From: Leptolyngbya sp. ES-bin-22
Lineage (GTDB): Bacteria; Cyanobacteriota; Cyanobacteriia; Leptolyngbyales; Leptolyngbyaceae
NCBI GenBank assembly: GCA_014380065.1
Contig: JACMKO010000461.1
Location: 1 to 37,559 of the forward strand
Direction: 5' to 3'
DNA length: 37,559 nucleotides
The notes beneath the pieces were generated by a model. The model saw only the letters and a program-made list of their open reading frames with translations, was not told the origin of the DNA and ran no database searches. Position numbers and translations under genes: made by a program. This document shows, one piece after another, positions 20,901 through 30,376 of the stretch; within the stretch, counting starts at the first letter, position 1, and every line of letters begins with the position of its first letter.

Positions 20901-21506
20901 ATGGAGGTTTGTTTGACGTATAGCCGCGATCAGCTCTCGTTTTTTTCGGTCTCTGAGCAGAAGACTTTAAAGTACGCTAGCAAGCAACCAGAGCTACTGA
21001 AAATTAGTGGTGACGCTTTACAGGCTTGGAAACAGCGTCTTTTTCAGTATCAGCAGCAGGTTCATACTACCCCAACGCTACACCAGTGCACTCTGTTCGA
21101 TTCGGCTTCTGGTAGCGCTGATCCCGATCGCATTGATCCGTTTAGTTTACCCCAGCAGAACACTGAATTTTGGCGCTGGAAAGCGGATGATCAGGGTGTC
21201 GCAGCGCTGTACTTTGTGATTGATTACACGCTGCCAATTTTGCTGTACGTCGGCGAAACCGTGAAGTCTGGACAACGCTGGAAGGGTGAACATGACTGTA
21301 AGCGCTATTTGCTGAACTATCGACAGGCTCACTACCAAAACCAGCTTGAGACGCTGTTGGGCATCGCCTTTTGGTCGTTGGCACCGACCCAGACTCGCGA
21401 TCGCCAACGGCTGGAAACAGCGTTGATACACAAGTGGCGATCGCCCTTCAATAAGGAGAACTGGGAACTTTGGGGCACACCTTTTACAGGACTGGTGATT
21501 GGTTAA
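20901..21506 (+). CDS. GIY-YIG nuclease-family protein
   Basis: Single-domain ORF; degenerate GIY-YIG core ALYFVIDYTLPILLYVGETVKSGQRWKGEHDCKRYL and ETALIHKWRSPFNKENW; ATG at 20901 inside the ORF opening at 20886. Confidence 0.75.
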   Translation: MEVCLTYSRDQLSFFSVSEQKTLKYASKQPELLKISGDALQAWKQRLFQYQQQVHTTPTLHQCTLFDSASGSADPDRIDPFSLPQQNTEFWRWKADDQGVAALYFVIDYTLPILLYVGETVKSGQRWKGEHDCKRYLLNYRQAHYQNQLETLLGIAFWSLAPTQTRDRQRLETALIHKWRSPFNKENWELWGTPFTGLVIG

Positions 21507-21693
21507 CGACAACCGTTAAACAGCGGTGATTGCTTAGCAGTTCTCAGCATTATGGGTTGCTGTAGCTCAGTTAAATGAAACCAAAGCCTTACCGATTTCT
21601 CACTACTCCTTTATGGCGGCTTTACCCATCAACGATGCGCACTGGCTACCTTAGAACAAGTTGGGTTGTGTAGATGCCCACTCCACGAGAAGA

Positions 21694-21736
21694 ACGAAAG
21701 GAACCGCAACGGGGGGCTTGTTGCAGTTCCTTTCGT
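21694..21736. other. Strong intergenic hairpin
   Basis: ACGAAAGGAACCGCAAC (21694-21710) / GTTGCAGTTCCTTTCGT (21720-21736), 17-bp stem with one mismatch and a 9-nt loop; no T run follows. Confidence 0.7.
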
Positions 21737-21955
21737 CGTTTGGGGGCTAAAGCTTACATCAATAGAAAGTGAGCAAATTCCGGGCAAGGCTCAGTATGGA
21801 GGCGATCGCCTAAAGCCGATCAGAGATTGACATCGCCTCGGTGCCAGCTTGACGTGTGCGGAGGTAGTGGACTAGACCTGTGGATTAGGTTCAGACATGC
21901 AAGCCAAACTCATAGTGGTTGATGAATCACCCCATGACAGCGTCAGGCAACCAGC

Positions 21956-22137
21956 TTGATTGAGACAAACAAAGCTTTTGGCAAGCGCAGCGTTGCATCC
22001 GCATGCGTCCGGTTAAAGGCTGACGCTCAAGCTGCTGCGTCTGGCGTTGACCAACCGGATGCGAAGCCGGAGCGATCAGCCGTTCCTCCGCTCCCCAGTC
22101 CTCCGTCTCAAACGGCATGAGACACTGGCTCAATCAA
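21956..22137. other. Nested inverted repeats in a gene-free interval
   Basis: Outer TTGATTGAG (21956-21964)/CTCAATCAA (22129-22137); inner GCGTCCGGTT (22005-22014)/AACCGGATGC (22053-22062); GTCTCA-n7-TGAGAC (22105-22123). Confidence 0.45.
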
Positions 22138-22232
22138 CGGGAGTGGCTATCGTCCTTCGTCTTGCGATCGCGATACTACCGATGCTTTAGCGGAGTCTTT
22201 TGCGTTCGCTATAATCAGAGTGCCTTTACAGA

Positions 22233-22901
22233 ATGATACACATGAGCAGCGCTGTAGTTTCGACTGACGAGTTACTTCAACAGTTACAGTGGCGTTACGC
22301 GACAAAGAAGTTTGATGCAACGAAGAAGATTGCGGACGATCTTTGGCAGACGTTGGTAGAAAGCCTGATCCTGGCTCCCTCTTCGTTTGGCTTGCAGCCC
22401 TGGAAGTTCTTTGTGGTCACCAACCCAGCAATTCGTCAGCAGTTGGTAGAGCATAGCTGGGGACAAGCTCAGGTAGTAGACGCATCCCATCTTCTGGTGC
22501 TGGCGTTTAAGAAGGGCTTGAATACAGCCGATGTCGATCGCTACATGCAGAACATCGCCACCGTGCGCCAGGTGCCGCTCGAAAACCTGCAAGGGTTTGC
22601 CAAAGTGATCAACGGTTTTCTGGCTCAGCCACCCTACCCACTCGACATTGATGAATGGTCAAAGCGACAGGTTTACATTGCACTGGGGCAGTTTATGACC
22701 AGCGCGGCGCTTTTGGGCATCGATACGTGCCCGATCGAAGGCTTTAGCCCTGCTAAATACGATGAAGTGCTGGGGTTGACAGAACTGGGGTACGCCTCGG
22801 TCGTGCTTTGTCCTGCTGGCTATCGGGCAGACGATGACAAGAGTGCTGTGCTGCCGAAAGTTCGTTACTCAACTAATGAAGTTGTCCAGTATATAGGGTA
22901 A
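22233..22901 (+). CDS. Nitroreductase-family NAD(P)H-dependent oxidoreductase
   Basis: RYATKKFDATKKI, LAPSSFGLQPWKFFVV, LGIDTCPIEGFSPAKYDEVLGL, VVLCPAGYRADDD. Confidence 0.92.
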   Translation: MIHMSSAVVSTDELLQQLQWRYATKKFDATKKIADDLWQTLVESLILAPSSFGLQPWKFFVVTNPAIRQQLVEHSWGQAQVVDASHLLVLAFKKGLNTADVDRYMQNIATVRQVPLENLQGFAKVINGFLAQPPYPLDIDEWSKRQVYIALGQFMTSAALLGIDTCPIEGFSPAKYDEVLGLTELGYASVVLCPAGYRADDDKSAVLPKVRYSTNEVVQYIG

Positions 22902-22913
22902 GGCAGGTATTCG

Positions 22914-22990
22914 GGAGTCAGCATTCAGGAGTCAGCATTCAGGAGTCAGCATTCAGGGGTCAGAAGGGTTTCGTCGTATGGACTTCTGAC
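22914..22990. repeat. 14-bp tandem repeat (2 x 7) ending in a hairpin
   Basis: GGAGTCAGCATTCA x3 (22914-22955) plus a partial copy, then GTCAGAAG (22959-22966)/CTTCTGAC (22983-22990). Confidence 0.85.
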
Positions 22991-23141
22991 TGCCTGAGTC
23001 AAGGGTAGACCGCCTTTGAGCGAGAATTCTTCAACGTTGCAGCTACCTCGATCGCCTACTCAGAGATCAAGCTGGTGGCAAGCTACGACTGCCTCAGAGC
23101 GTGAAATGGCTGGGTGAGCGTGTTGTTTATTCATAGGACAA

Positions 23142-23912
23142 GTGGTCAATTTTTCCGTTGAGTCAGTCAGCGATCGCTCTTCTCGCACGGCGCTCATTGT
23201 TGGTGCGGGGCAGGGTATTGGGTTGGAGTTCGTGCGCCAATTGGTGCAGCGTGACGAAATCGATCGCCTCTATGCCACGTATCGCAACCCGCAAACAGAG
23301 CTTTTGGCGATCACGGATACACGCCTCTCTTGTTTATCAATGGACATTACCGACGAAGAGCAGATTGCGGCAGTCATCAACGCCATCCAAGCCGAGACCA
23401 ACGCGCTGCATACGGTCATTAATTGCGTGGGTGTATTGCATGAGGGCACCATGCAGCCCGAAAAGAGTTTGCGACAGGTGAATGCCGAGCAATTGTTGCG
23501 CTACTTTCAGGTCAACAGCGTGGGCGCGATGCTGATTGCAAAGCATGTGCAGCCGTTGTTAAAGCATCGCGATCGCGCGATCTTCGCCACCATCTCCGCC
23601 AAAATTGGCAGCATTGGCGATAACCATCTGGGTGGCTGGTATGGCTATCGTGCCTCCAAAGCCGCGTTGAATATGTTCATGCACACAACTGCGATCGAAT
23701 ACAAGCGCACTTGTCCACGGGCGATCGTTGTCACCCTACATCCCGGTACAACCGATACGCAACTGTCGCAGCCCTTTCAGCGCAACGTGCTACCCGAAAA
23801 GCTGTTTACGGTGGAGCGTACCGTTCAGCAACTACTCGCGGTGTTGGATCAACTCCAGGAAAACGACAGCGGCGAATTCTTCTCCTGGGATGGCAGTCGC
23901 TTGCCCTGGTGA
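23142..23912 (+). CDS. Short-chain dehydrogenase/reductase (C-factor-like SDR)
   Basis: ALIVGAGQGIGLEFVRQL Rossmann motif; WYGYRASKAALNMF active-site YxxxK. Confidence 0.9.
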   Translation: MVNFSVESVSDRSSRTALIVGAGQGIGLEFVRQLVQRDEIDRLYATYRNPQTELLAITDTRLSCLSMDITDEEQIAAVINAIQAETNALHTVINCVGVLHEGTMQPEKSLRQVNAEQLLRYFQVNSVGAMLIAKHVQPLLKHRDRAIFATISAKIGSIGDNHLGGWYGYRASKAALNMFMHTTAIEYKRTCPRAIVVTLHPGTTDTQLSQPFQRNVLPEKLFTVERTVQQLLAVLDQLQENDSGEFFSWDGSRLPW

Positions 23913-23929
23913 GAGGTAAGGGTAGGCTT

Positions 23930-23962
23930 AGACCTCGGATTTCGTTGAGAAATCCGAGGTCT
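23930..23962. terminator. Perfect 14-bp hairpin between convergent SDR and DUF445 genes
   Basis: AGACCTCGGATTTC-gttga-GAAATCCGAGGTCT; no adjacent T run, so termination is only inferred. Confidence 0.6.
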
Positions 23963-23967
23963 GGCAG

Positions 23968-25197
23968 TTAGCGCAGCAGCAGCGAGGCAGATTGCAGTAA
24001 GCCGATGACAAAGCCCAAAATGCCGCCCAGATTGACGATCGCCTGTAGTTCGCTTTGCACAATGCCGTTGATTGCGCCCTCTAGCTCTGCGGGAGAGGTG
24101 GCTTTGACGCGATCGATAATGACCTGATCAATATTAAGAATCGGAATCGCCTGAGTCACGAGTGATTCCAGATCACGTTCCAGGTACCGTTCCAGAATCA
24201 GCGCCAAATCCAGACTGATCACCTCCAGTGAGGCATTCACCACTTCAGACGTGCGTAAGCGGTTGAGAATAACGGTCGCCACATTTTCCCAATCAACCGA
24301 CTTGCCCAACTCTTGCAGTACGTCTGAGCCTTTCTCCTGAACGTAAACACGTACGCTATCACGCAACGTTTTCCGCAGTTGCCGCACGGTCGAAATAGGC
24401 AGATTTTGCAACGACAAATTTTGCAGCCATTCCTGTAACCGTCGTCGTAGAGTGAGGGTTGAAACTAACTCGGCAATGCGGGTATTGCTGTCTTCCTTTT
24501 CGTCCAGGCAAAAGGTACGAAGCCGCAGCAGCGAATTGCGGACTCCAAACAGGTTTGCCACCACCCAGGATGTCCCGCTGGTGCGCTCTCGAAAGCCTTC
24601 ATCAATGACTTGAATGTTGCGATCGGTCAAAAAGTCGATTAACGCCAGACGGATGGCATCAGGCGGCAAAACCACTTGCAGCAGCCAGTCTGCCAGCTTA
24701 ATTGACTGCTCATCATTAAGCTGAAACTCCAGTAGCACTTGATCAAAAATCTGATTTAACTGTGCCTCTAGAAAATCTTCACGGCGGGCTAGCACCTTCA
24801 ACAAGCGTGGCAGCGACTCGCCCAGCAAATCGCGCAAAATGCTTGACAGCACCTTCGCCGTTTTTTGTTCCTTATCGGTTTCAATCTGCTCCAAGCCCAA
24901 CTTCAGCAGCCAGAGAATTGCCGCCTGCACTCGCTCCGTTTCTAGCAAGCGTTTCGCCAGCTTTTGCAGTTCATCTGGTGTCAGCAGCGATCCCATGATG
25001 GTGTCAGAGATACGCTTTGCCAGTCGTTCCTGGTTGCGGGGGATGAGTCCTGGCGTAAACGGCACTTGTCGCCCACCGATGTAGCGCGGCTTATAAGGAC
25101 GAAACAGCATTTTGATGGCGATGTCATTGGTGAAATAGCCAATGATGCCGCCAACAATGGGGGGAGCGAGAAACAGCCAGAGCGCAGAGAAATCCAA
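23968..25197 (-). CDS. DUF445-family membrane-associated protein
   Basis: [53 protein letters not shown]-terminus and C-terminal [15 protein letters not shown]. Confidence 0.92.
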   Translation of the reverse strand: MDFSALWLFLAPPIVGGIIGYFTNDIAIKMLFRPYKPRYIGGRQVPFTPGLIPRNQERLAKRISDTIMGSLLTPDELQKLAKRLLETERVQAAILWLLKLGLEQIETDKEQKTAKVLSSILRDLLGESLPRLLKVLARREDFLEAQLNQIFDQVLLEFQLNDEQSIKLADWLLQVVLPPDAIRLALIDFLTDRNIQVIDEGFRERTSGTSWVVANLFGVRNSLLRLRTFCLDEKEDSNTRIAELVSTLTLRRRLQEWLQNLSLQNLPISTVRQLRKTLRDSVRVYVQEKGSDVLQELGKSVDWENVATVILNRLRTSEVVNASLEVISLDLALILERYLERDLESLVTQAIPILNIDQVIIDRVKATSPAELEGAINGIVQSELQAIVNLGGILGFVIGLLQSASLLLR

Positions 25198-25203
25198 GGG
25201 AAG

Positions 25204-25270
25204 AAGGATAAGGGATAAAGGACGAAGGATAAATACTTTAGCCTTTAGCTTTGAGCCTTTAGCCTTTCAT
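25204..25270. repeat. Two heptamer arrays covering the menG 3' end
   Basis: AAGGATA AGGGATA AAGGACG AAGGATA (25204-25231) and CTTTAGC CTTTAGC TTTGAGC CTTTAGC CTTTCAT (25236-25270). Confidence 0.85.
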
Positions 25271-25954
25271 AACCACCAATACTCCCATCGTACCGCCCGC
25301 AATGGGGTAATGTGTGGCGGTGGCAAAGCCTGCCTGCCGTGCTAGTGCGATCTGCTCGATGCCTGTAGGGAAGCGATCGAGACTAGGCGCAATGTAGGCG
25401 TACTCTTCGGTTAAGCCAAATTGCTGTGCAGCAGGCACGACGATCGTGTCCAGATACCATTGCTGGAGGGCGCGGATCTGAGCATTGGACGGACGATGAA
25501 AGTCAAGAATGGCGGCTTTCGCGTTTGGTTTTAAGACGCGATGGAGTTCCTTGAGGCTGCGTGGAATGTCGGTGACGTTCCGCAAGCCATAGCCCATCGT
25601 GGCAGCATCGAAGTGATTGTCGGCAAACGGCAGCTCCAATGCATCTCCTTCTAGCCAAGTGATTGGGGGCATGGGATAGCGGTGCTGGGCACGCTGCGCG
25701 GCGATCGCCAACTGTTCTACCGCAAAATCAATCCCAATGACCTGACCAGTCAAGCCAACCTGCTGCGCCAGTAATAACGCCAGATCACCGCTGCCACAAC
25801 ACACATCCAGGCAGGTATCGCCGACCGTTGCCCCGCTCCACTTAACCGCCATCTGCTTCCAAACGCGGTGCTGCCCCAAACTCAGCCACCCATTGAGCTG
25901 ATCGTACACAGGGGCAATGCGGTTAAAGAGAATGCGAATGCGATCGGACATCAT
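25259..25954 (-). CDS. menG: Demethyl(phyllo/mena)quinone methyltransferase, UbiE/MenG family
   Basis: [72 protein letters not shown]. Confidence 0.93.
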   Translation of the reverse strand: MMSDRIRILFNRIAPVYDQLNGWLSLGQHRVWKQMAVKWSGATVGDTCLDVCCGSGDLALLLAQQVGLTGQVIGIDFAVEQLAIAAQRAQHRYPMPPITWLEGDALELPFADNHFDAATMGYGLRNVTDIPRSLKELHRVLKPNAKAAILDFHRPSNAQIRALQQWYLDTIVVPAAQQFGLTEEYAYIAPSLDRFPTGIEQIALARQAGFATATHYPIAGGTMGVLVVMKG

Positions 25955-26087
25955 GGGCTTGAAAATGAGAGCGTTGAGTGAGGCACCCCAACTGGCTACC
26001 GCCGCTTAAATCGAGCAATCAGCATGGGGCTACATGCACTATCTCACATCTTGCTGGTGGACAAACCTGAAGCTAAACACCGCAACC

Positions 26088-27044
26088 CTACGCGACTGGA
26101 CGGTAATAGCGTGTACAGGTCAACGCCAAAGCCACCTGCTGAGCGGAAAGCTGGAGCAGCATCAGTTCGTCTTCCCGTAAGGTGACTGGCTGCTTCCACT
26201 GCAAGGAAAGTACTGCGAGGACTTCTTGACGGTAGGTGACTGGAATTAATAGGTGTGACTGCACGCCTGATGTGGTGTAGTGCTCAACGCCAGCCAGCGA
26301 TGCGTCAGCCGCAATATTAACTGCAATCTGGGTTTTTTGGGTTGCGATCGCCGCTTTCACCAGAGGATCATGCTCCAACCAGTTTTCCAGTTTGCCGTCG
26401 GTGCTGTACTTGCCTTGAGGTGCTACCAAGCGATCGCCCTCTACCAGTTGCAGAAGGCTGCCGTCTGCCTGAAAGTTTTTGCCAAAAGCAACCGCGATCG
26501 GCTTCAGGCTTGCTTCCAGGCTGGCTGACGCTTGAGCCGTATGCACAATGGTAGACAGGAGAGCCATTTGTGCTTGCGATCGACGGAGTTCCTCAGTGCG
26601 CTGTTTCAGCAGCTCGTAGGTTTCGGCAGCTCGTTGCACCACGGCTTTTAGTTCGTTCGGGTCCCACGGTTTGGTGATGTACTTGTACACCTGCCCAGAG
26701 TTGATCGCTTCTACCAGATCTTCTACATCCGTAAACCCTGTGAGAATAATCCGCATCGTATCTGGAAACTGAGGCACCGTGCGGCTGAGGAACTCAGTCC
26801 CTTTCATCTCTGGCATCCGCTGATCAGAGATGATCACAGCCACTTCGCCTTCGGCTGCTAGCATTTCGAGGGCACGAACACCACTTTCTGCTTTGAGTAC
26901 CTGAAAGTCACGTCGAAACGTGCGATAGAGCAGATCAAGATTATCTGGCTCGTCATCGACGACTAGCATTTTTGCCTTCTTCGTCCGCTCCAGATTCATC
27001 AACTGGCGGCTCGTAGCGTCAAGGTCAGGGATAGCATAGTCCAT
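26088..27044 (-). CDS. Response regulator receiver protein with GAF-like C-terminal domain
   Basis: Receiver domain MLVVDDEPDNLDLL...VIISDQRMPEMKGTEFL...ILTGFTDVEDLVEAINSGQVYKYITKPWDPNEL; GAF-like HLLIPVTYRQEVLAVLSLQW. Confidence 0.92.
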   Translation of the reverse strand: MDYAIPDLDATSRQLMNLERTKKAKMLVVDDEPDNLDLLYRTFRRDFQVLKAESGVRALEMLAAEGEVAVIISDQRMPEMKGTEFLSRTVPQFPDTMRIILTGFTDVEDLVEAINSGQVYKYITKPWDPNELKAVVQRAAETYELLKQRTEELRRSQAQMALLSTIVHTAQASASLEASLKPIAVAFGKNFQADGSLLQLVEGDRLVAPQGKYSTDGKLENWLEHDPLVKAAIATQKTQIAVNIAADASLAGVEHYTTSGVQSHLLIPVTYRQEVLAVLSLQWKQPVTLREDELMLLQLSAQQVALALTCTRYYRPVA

Positions 27045-27525
27045 AGTTGCAAGGCTCCTTAAGCAGCGTCAAGAGGAAGGCTTTCCAGCGCTGTGTTCAT
27101 CTTTACAGGCTAAGAACGTGATTCGATCAAAGTACAGAACGATCGAGACAGGGTTCAGTACACAATGAGTCTACATATCCCATGAACAATTCGTACAAGT
27201 CTAGTCTTGCCAATCTCGCAGTGTTTCTAACACGCGCAACAAAAAACTGAGGGGATGGCGCTCAGGAGCAATGTTTCCCGGTTGTCATGACGTTTGCCAC
27301 AGCACCCTCATCCATTCGGTCAAAAACCAGTTCTGTCAGAAGCTAGAGACTTACAGCCTTTGTTAGATCAATAAGCCACAGACTGATTCATGTGGGTATG
27401 GGGTGTAGGGCATCGTTGTGAGCGATCAGCCCAACGGTATTGAGTGTGGTGAATGCCAAGGAAAACCGCTGTAAGAGAGTGCAGAACCTTAAGTTCGGAG
27501 CCTATGACTATGCGGCTGGGCAATT

Positions 27526-27813
27526 CTAGTTGAGCCTTGGAGAAGTAATAGACGCTTCGTTGATTTCAGCTTCAAAGACCCACGCAGTCACATCTGAAGG
27601 TGAAACGCGAGAGAGGGAGGGGCGCGTTATACCTGTAAGGTACCCGACATAATTGCCTATCAAGAAATAAACGGCTACCATCGCTGCCGCTGAGAACGCG
27701 ACGAGTATGCCCGCCAACATGAGCGAGAATTCACTGCGATCGACCGCCTGCTGCATCAGATGCAGTGACCAGGCAACGAGAGCAATAACAATGGCAAGAA
27801 TGATGACTAGCAT
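27526..27813 (-). CDS. Small membrane protein, hypothetical
   Basis: 95 aa with two predicted hydrophobic helices; same strand as neighbours. Confidence 0.55.
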   Translation of the reverse strand: MLVIILAIVIALVAWSLHLMQQAVDRSEFSLMLAGILVAFSAAAMVAVYFLIGNYVGYLTGITRPSLSRVSPSDVTAWVFEAEINEASITSPRLN

Positions 27814-27955
27814 ATCTAAAGTATTGTAACAGATACTCAGATTTCGTCATCCTCGTTTCCTACTATTTACCACTGCAAGTACCCCACAAGTTGGTTGACA
27901 CCAAGGCGCAGGTGGTCTCTCACGGCTGACCACTAGACGATCGCTCGTTGACTGT

Positions 27956-28732
27956 TTACTTCTCTGTGAGACGTACAGGCACCTGTTGGGCGGCTAAATA
28001 GGCTTTAATTTCAGAGACTGTCAGGTGCCCATAGTGCAGCAGTGAGGCAAGTAACGCTGCTTCTGCCTTGCCTTCTGTCAGCGCTGCGTGAATGTGCTCA
28101 CAGGTACCGGCACCGCCTGACGCAATCACTGGGATTTCGACGTGTTCAGCGATCGCGCGCGTGAGCGCCAGGTCATAGCCTGCTTGAGTGCCGTCTGCAT
28201 CCATGCTCGTCACCAACAGCTCTCCAGCCCCGCGCTGTTCAACGTTTTTCGCCCAGGTAATTGCGTCCAGTCCTGTGTTTTCTCGTCCGCCGCGCACATA
28301 CACATCCCAACCGGGATTGTCAGCGTCTTGCCGTCTTCGAGCATCGATCGCCACCACAATACATTGGTTACCGAAGCGATCGCTGGCACGATCGATGAGG
28401 TCGGGATCACGCACTGCGGCTGAGTTGATGCTGACCTTATCGGCTCCCGCTCTTAACAATTGTTTAATAGTCTCTAAGTTTTGAATGCCGCCACCGACCG
28501 TGAGGGGGATAAATACTTGCTCCGCTGTACGATACACCACATCAAAAATGATGCCCCGATCTTCGTGGGTTGCCGTGATGTCTAGAAAGACTAGCTCATC
28601 GGCACCAGCCTGGTTGTAGACCTGCGCTAACTCAACCGGATCACCCGCATCCCGCAAATCAACAAAATTGACTCCTTTGACTACCCGCCCCGCTTTTACG
28701 TCTAGGCAGGGTAGAATTCGCTTCGCCAGCAT
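27956..28732 (-). CDS. hisF: Imidazole glycerol phosphate synthase subunit HisF
   Basis: [80 protein letters not shown]. Confidence 0.97.
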   Translation of the reverse strand: MLAKRILPCLDVKAGRVVKGVNFVDLRDAGDPVELAQVYNQAGADELVFLDITATHEDRGIIFDVVYRTAEQVFIPLTVGGGIQNLETIKQLLRAGADKVSINSAAVRDPDLIDRASDRFGNQCIVVAIDARRRQDADNPGWDVYVRGGRENTGLDAITWAKNVEQRGAGELLVTSMDADGTQAGYDLALTRAIAEHVEIPVIASGGAGTCEHIHAALTEGKAEAALLASLLHYGHLTVSEIKAYLAAQQVPVRLTEK

Positions 28733-28801
28733 GGTTTTTAGCAGCTTTGAACGTTTGCATCTTAGAGTATTTGGGAGGCGGCAGTCAGTGGTTAGCTTTC
28801 T

Positions 28802-28829
28802 TCAACAACTAACAACGAACAACCAACCA
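28802..28829. repeat. Heptamer array in the hisF/DUF2862 intergenic region
   Basis: TCAACAA CTAACAA CGAACAA CCAACCA in 7-bp register. Confidence 0.7.
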
Positions 28830-28918
28830 TTCCCGCGTCTCAAATTCTCATCTACTAACTACTATCCGACACTCGACGCTGATACACTGAGTTTTGTTTT
28901 CACAGTCTTGGAGTGACG

Positions 28919-29122
28919 ATGGAAGTTGGTCAAAAGGTGCGCGTGTATCGGTTGCGCGATCGTGTATCGCCGATGATTGCCAAAAAGTTGGGCGAAGTCG
29001 GCGTGATTCAGGACTATAAGATGACGGATGCCAGCGGTGTTGGCTATCTGGTCAAGTTTACAGATAATTCGGCGACCTGGTTTTTTGAGGATGAAGTGCA
29101 GCCTGCGCCCGTAGGCAATTAA
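28919..29122 (+). CDS. DUF2862-family small protein
   Basis: MEVGQKVRVYRLRDRVSPMIAKKLGEVGVIQDYKMTDASGVGYLVKFTDNSATWFFEDEV; ATG 28919 (alternative GTG 28913). Confidence 0.85.
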   Translation: MEVGQKVRVYRLRDRVSPMIAKKLGEVGVIQDYKMTDASGVGYLVKFTDNSATWFFEDEVQPAPVGN

Positions 29123-29270
29123 GCGCGTTCTGGCTCAATTGCGCCGTTGCAGACGCACCACAATGATGTGTGCAGAGATGTGTGCAGAGTCGAGGCAATC
29201 GCTACCATAAGAGGAACGCTGGCGAATCGTTGAGCTGGCACACGTAATGCATTGGGTTGAAAGCGGAAAC

Positions 29271-30368
29271 ATGGCTCTAATTTTGACGTTTTTGGGCAAA
29301 GGTGGTGTTGGTCGGACGACGATCGCGATCGCGACTGCCAAGCGCTTTGCCGCTCAGGGGAAACGAGTGCTACTGGCGTTTCAAGAACCGGACGTGGCGG
29401 TGGGCATCCTTTTAGGCACAGTTCCCAGCCATGAACCGCAGGAGCTTTCGACACACTTTTTTGCTGTGCAGTTTCAGGCATCGCTGCTGCTAGAGCGCAG
29501 TTGGGAAGAAGTTAAAAAATTGGAAGCACAGTACCTGCGCACCCCGTTTTTTAAGGAAGTCTTTGGGCAGGAGCTAAGCGTGCTGCCGGGGATGGACAAC
29601 GCGCTTGTTTTGAACGCACTGCGAGAGTATGAGGCGAGTGGCAAGTACGATGTGATTGTGTACGACGGTGCCGGGAATCAAGCCACCCTGCGGCTGTTTG
29701 GGATGCCCGAAAGCTTGAGTTGGTATGCACGTCGGTTCCGTAAGGTGTTTGCCGATTCCGATTTGGGCAAGACACTATCGCCGTTCTTGCAGCCGATCGC
29801 CAGTGCCGTGCTAAATGTGAGCTGGACAGATGACATTTTTAACCAGCCAGCCGCGCAGCAGGCAACCAATATCTTGGAGCAGGGCAAGCAAGCGCTGGCT
29901 GATCCTAATCGGGTTGCTGCCTATCTGGTGACAACAGAGGATGCCGCCGCGATCGCAACGGCAAAGTATCTCTGGGGTGCCGCACAGCAGGTTGGGCTGA
30001 CGGTCGGTGGAGTGCTTTTGAACCGAACCCATGACAGTGGAGCCGTCGCGCCAGAGTTTGCACCCCTGCCTGTGACACCGATTCCCACACAGGCGATTGA
30101 CGATTGGCAACCGTTGATGGATGCGTTACCAGACTTAGAGCAAGCGTCTCAAGCACCTCGACCGATCGCGATTAACGTCGCAGAACGTAAAGTCAGCCTG
30201 TTTCTGCCAGGGTTTGATAAGAAGCAAGTGAAACTCACCCAGTCTGGACCCGAAATCACGATCGAGGCGGGCGATCAGCGACGCAACATTACGCTGCCAC
30301 CAGAACTGAGCGGCAAGCCTGTCGCTGGCGCAAAATTCCAGGATAGTTTTCTGATCATTTCCTTTTAA
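29271..30368 (+). CDS. Get3/ArsA-family ATPase with C-terminal alpha-crystallin (Hsp20-like) domain, Get3d-like
   Basis: MALILTFLGKGGVGRTTIAIATAKRFAAQGKRVLLA; C-terminal beta-rich INVAERKVSLFLPGFDKKQVKLTQSGPEITIEAGDQRRNITLPPELSGKPVAGAKFQDSFLIISF; ATG at 29271 (track start 29247). Confidence 0.88.
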   Translation: MALILTFLGKGGVGRTTIAIATAKRFAAQGKRVLLAFQEPDVAVGILLGTVPSHEPQELSTHFFAVQFQASLLLERSWEEVKKLEAQYLRTPFFKEVFGQELSVLPGMDNALVLNALREYEASGKYDVIVYDGAGNQATLRLFGMPESLSWYARRFRKVFADSDLGKTLSPFLQPIASAVLNVSWTDDIFNQPAAQQATNILEQGKQALADPNRVAAYLVTTEDAAAIATAKYLWGAAQQVGLTVGGVLLNRTHDSGAVAPEFAPLPVTPIPTQAIDDWQPLMDALPDLEQASQAPRPIAINVAERKVSLFLPGFDKKQVKLTQSGPEITIEAGDQRRNITLPPELSGKPVAGAKFQDSFLIISF

Positions 30369-30376
30369 CGCCTACG

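Noticed and set aside
21554-21640. tRNA-like start TGTAGCTCAGTTAAATG
   Set aside because: No T-arm GGTTCRA motif or acceptor pairing downstream.
22005-22062. Integron attC-like site
   Set aside because: Core GTTRRRY/RYYYAAC consensus is not satisfied and no cassette or integrase is present.
21927-22133. 68-aa minus-strand ORF
   Set aside because: Coincides with the nested inverted repeats and has no protein-like features; more likely repeat sequence.
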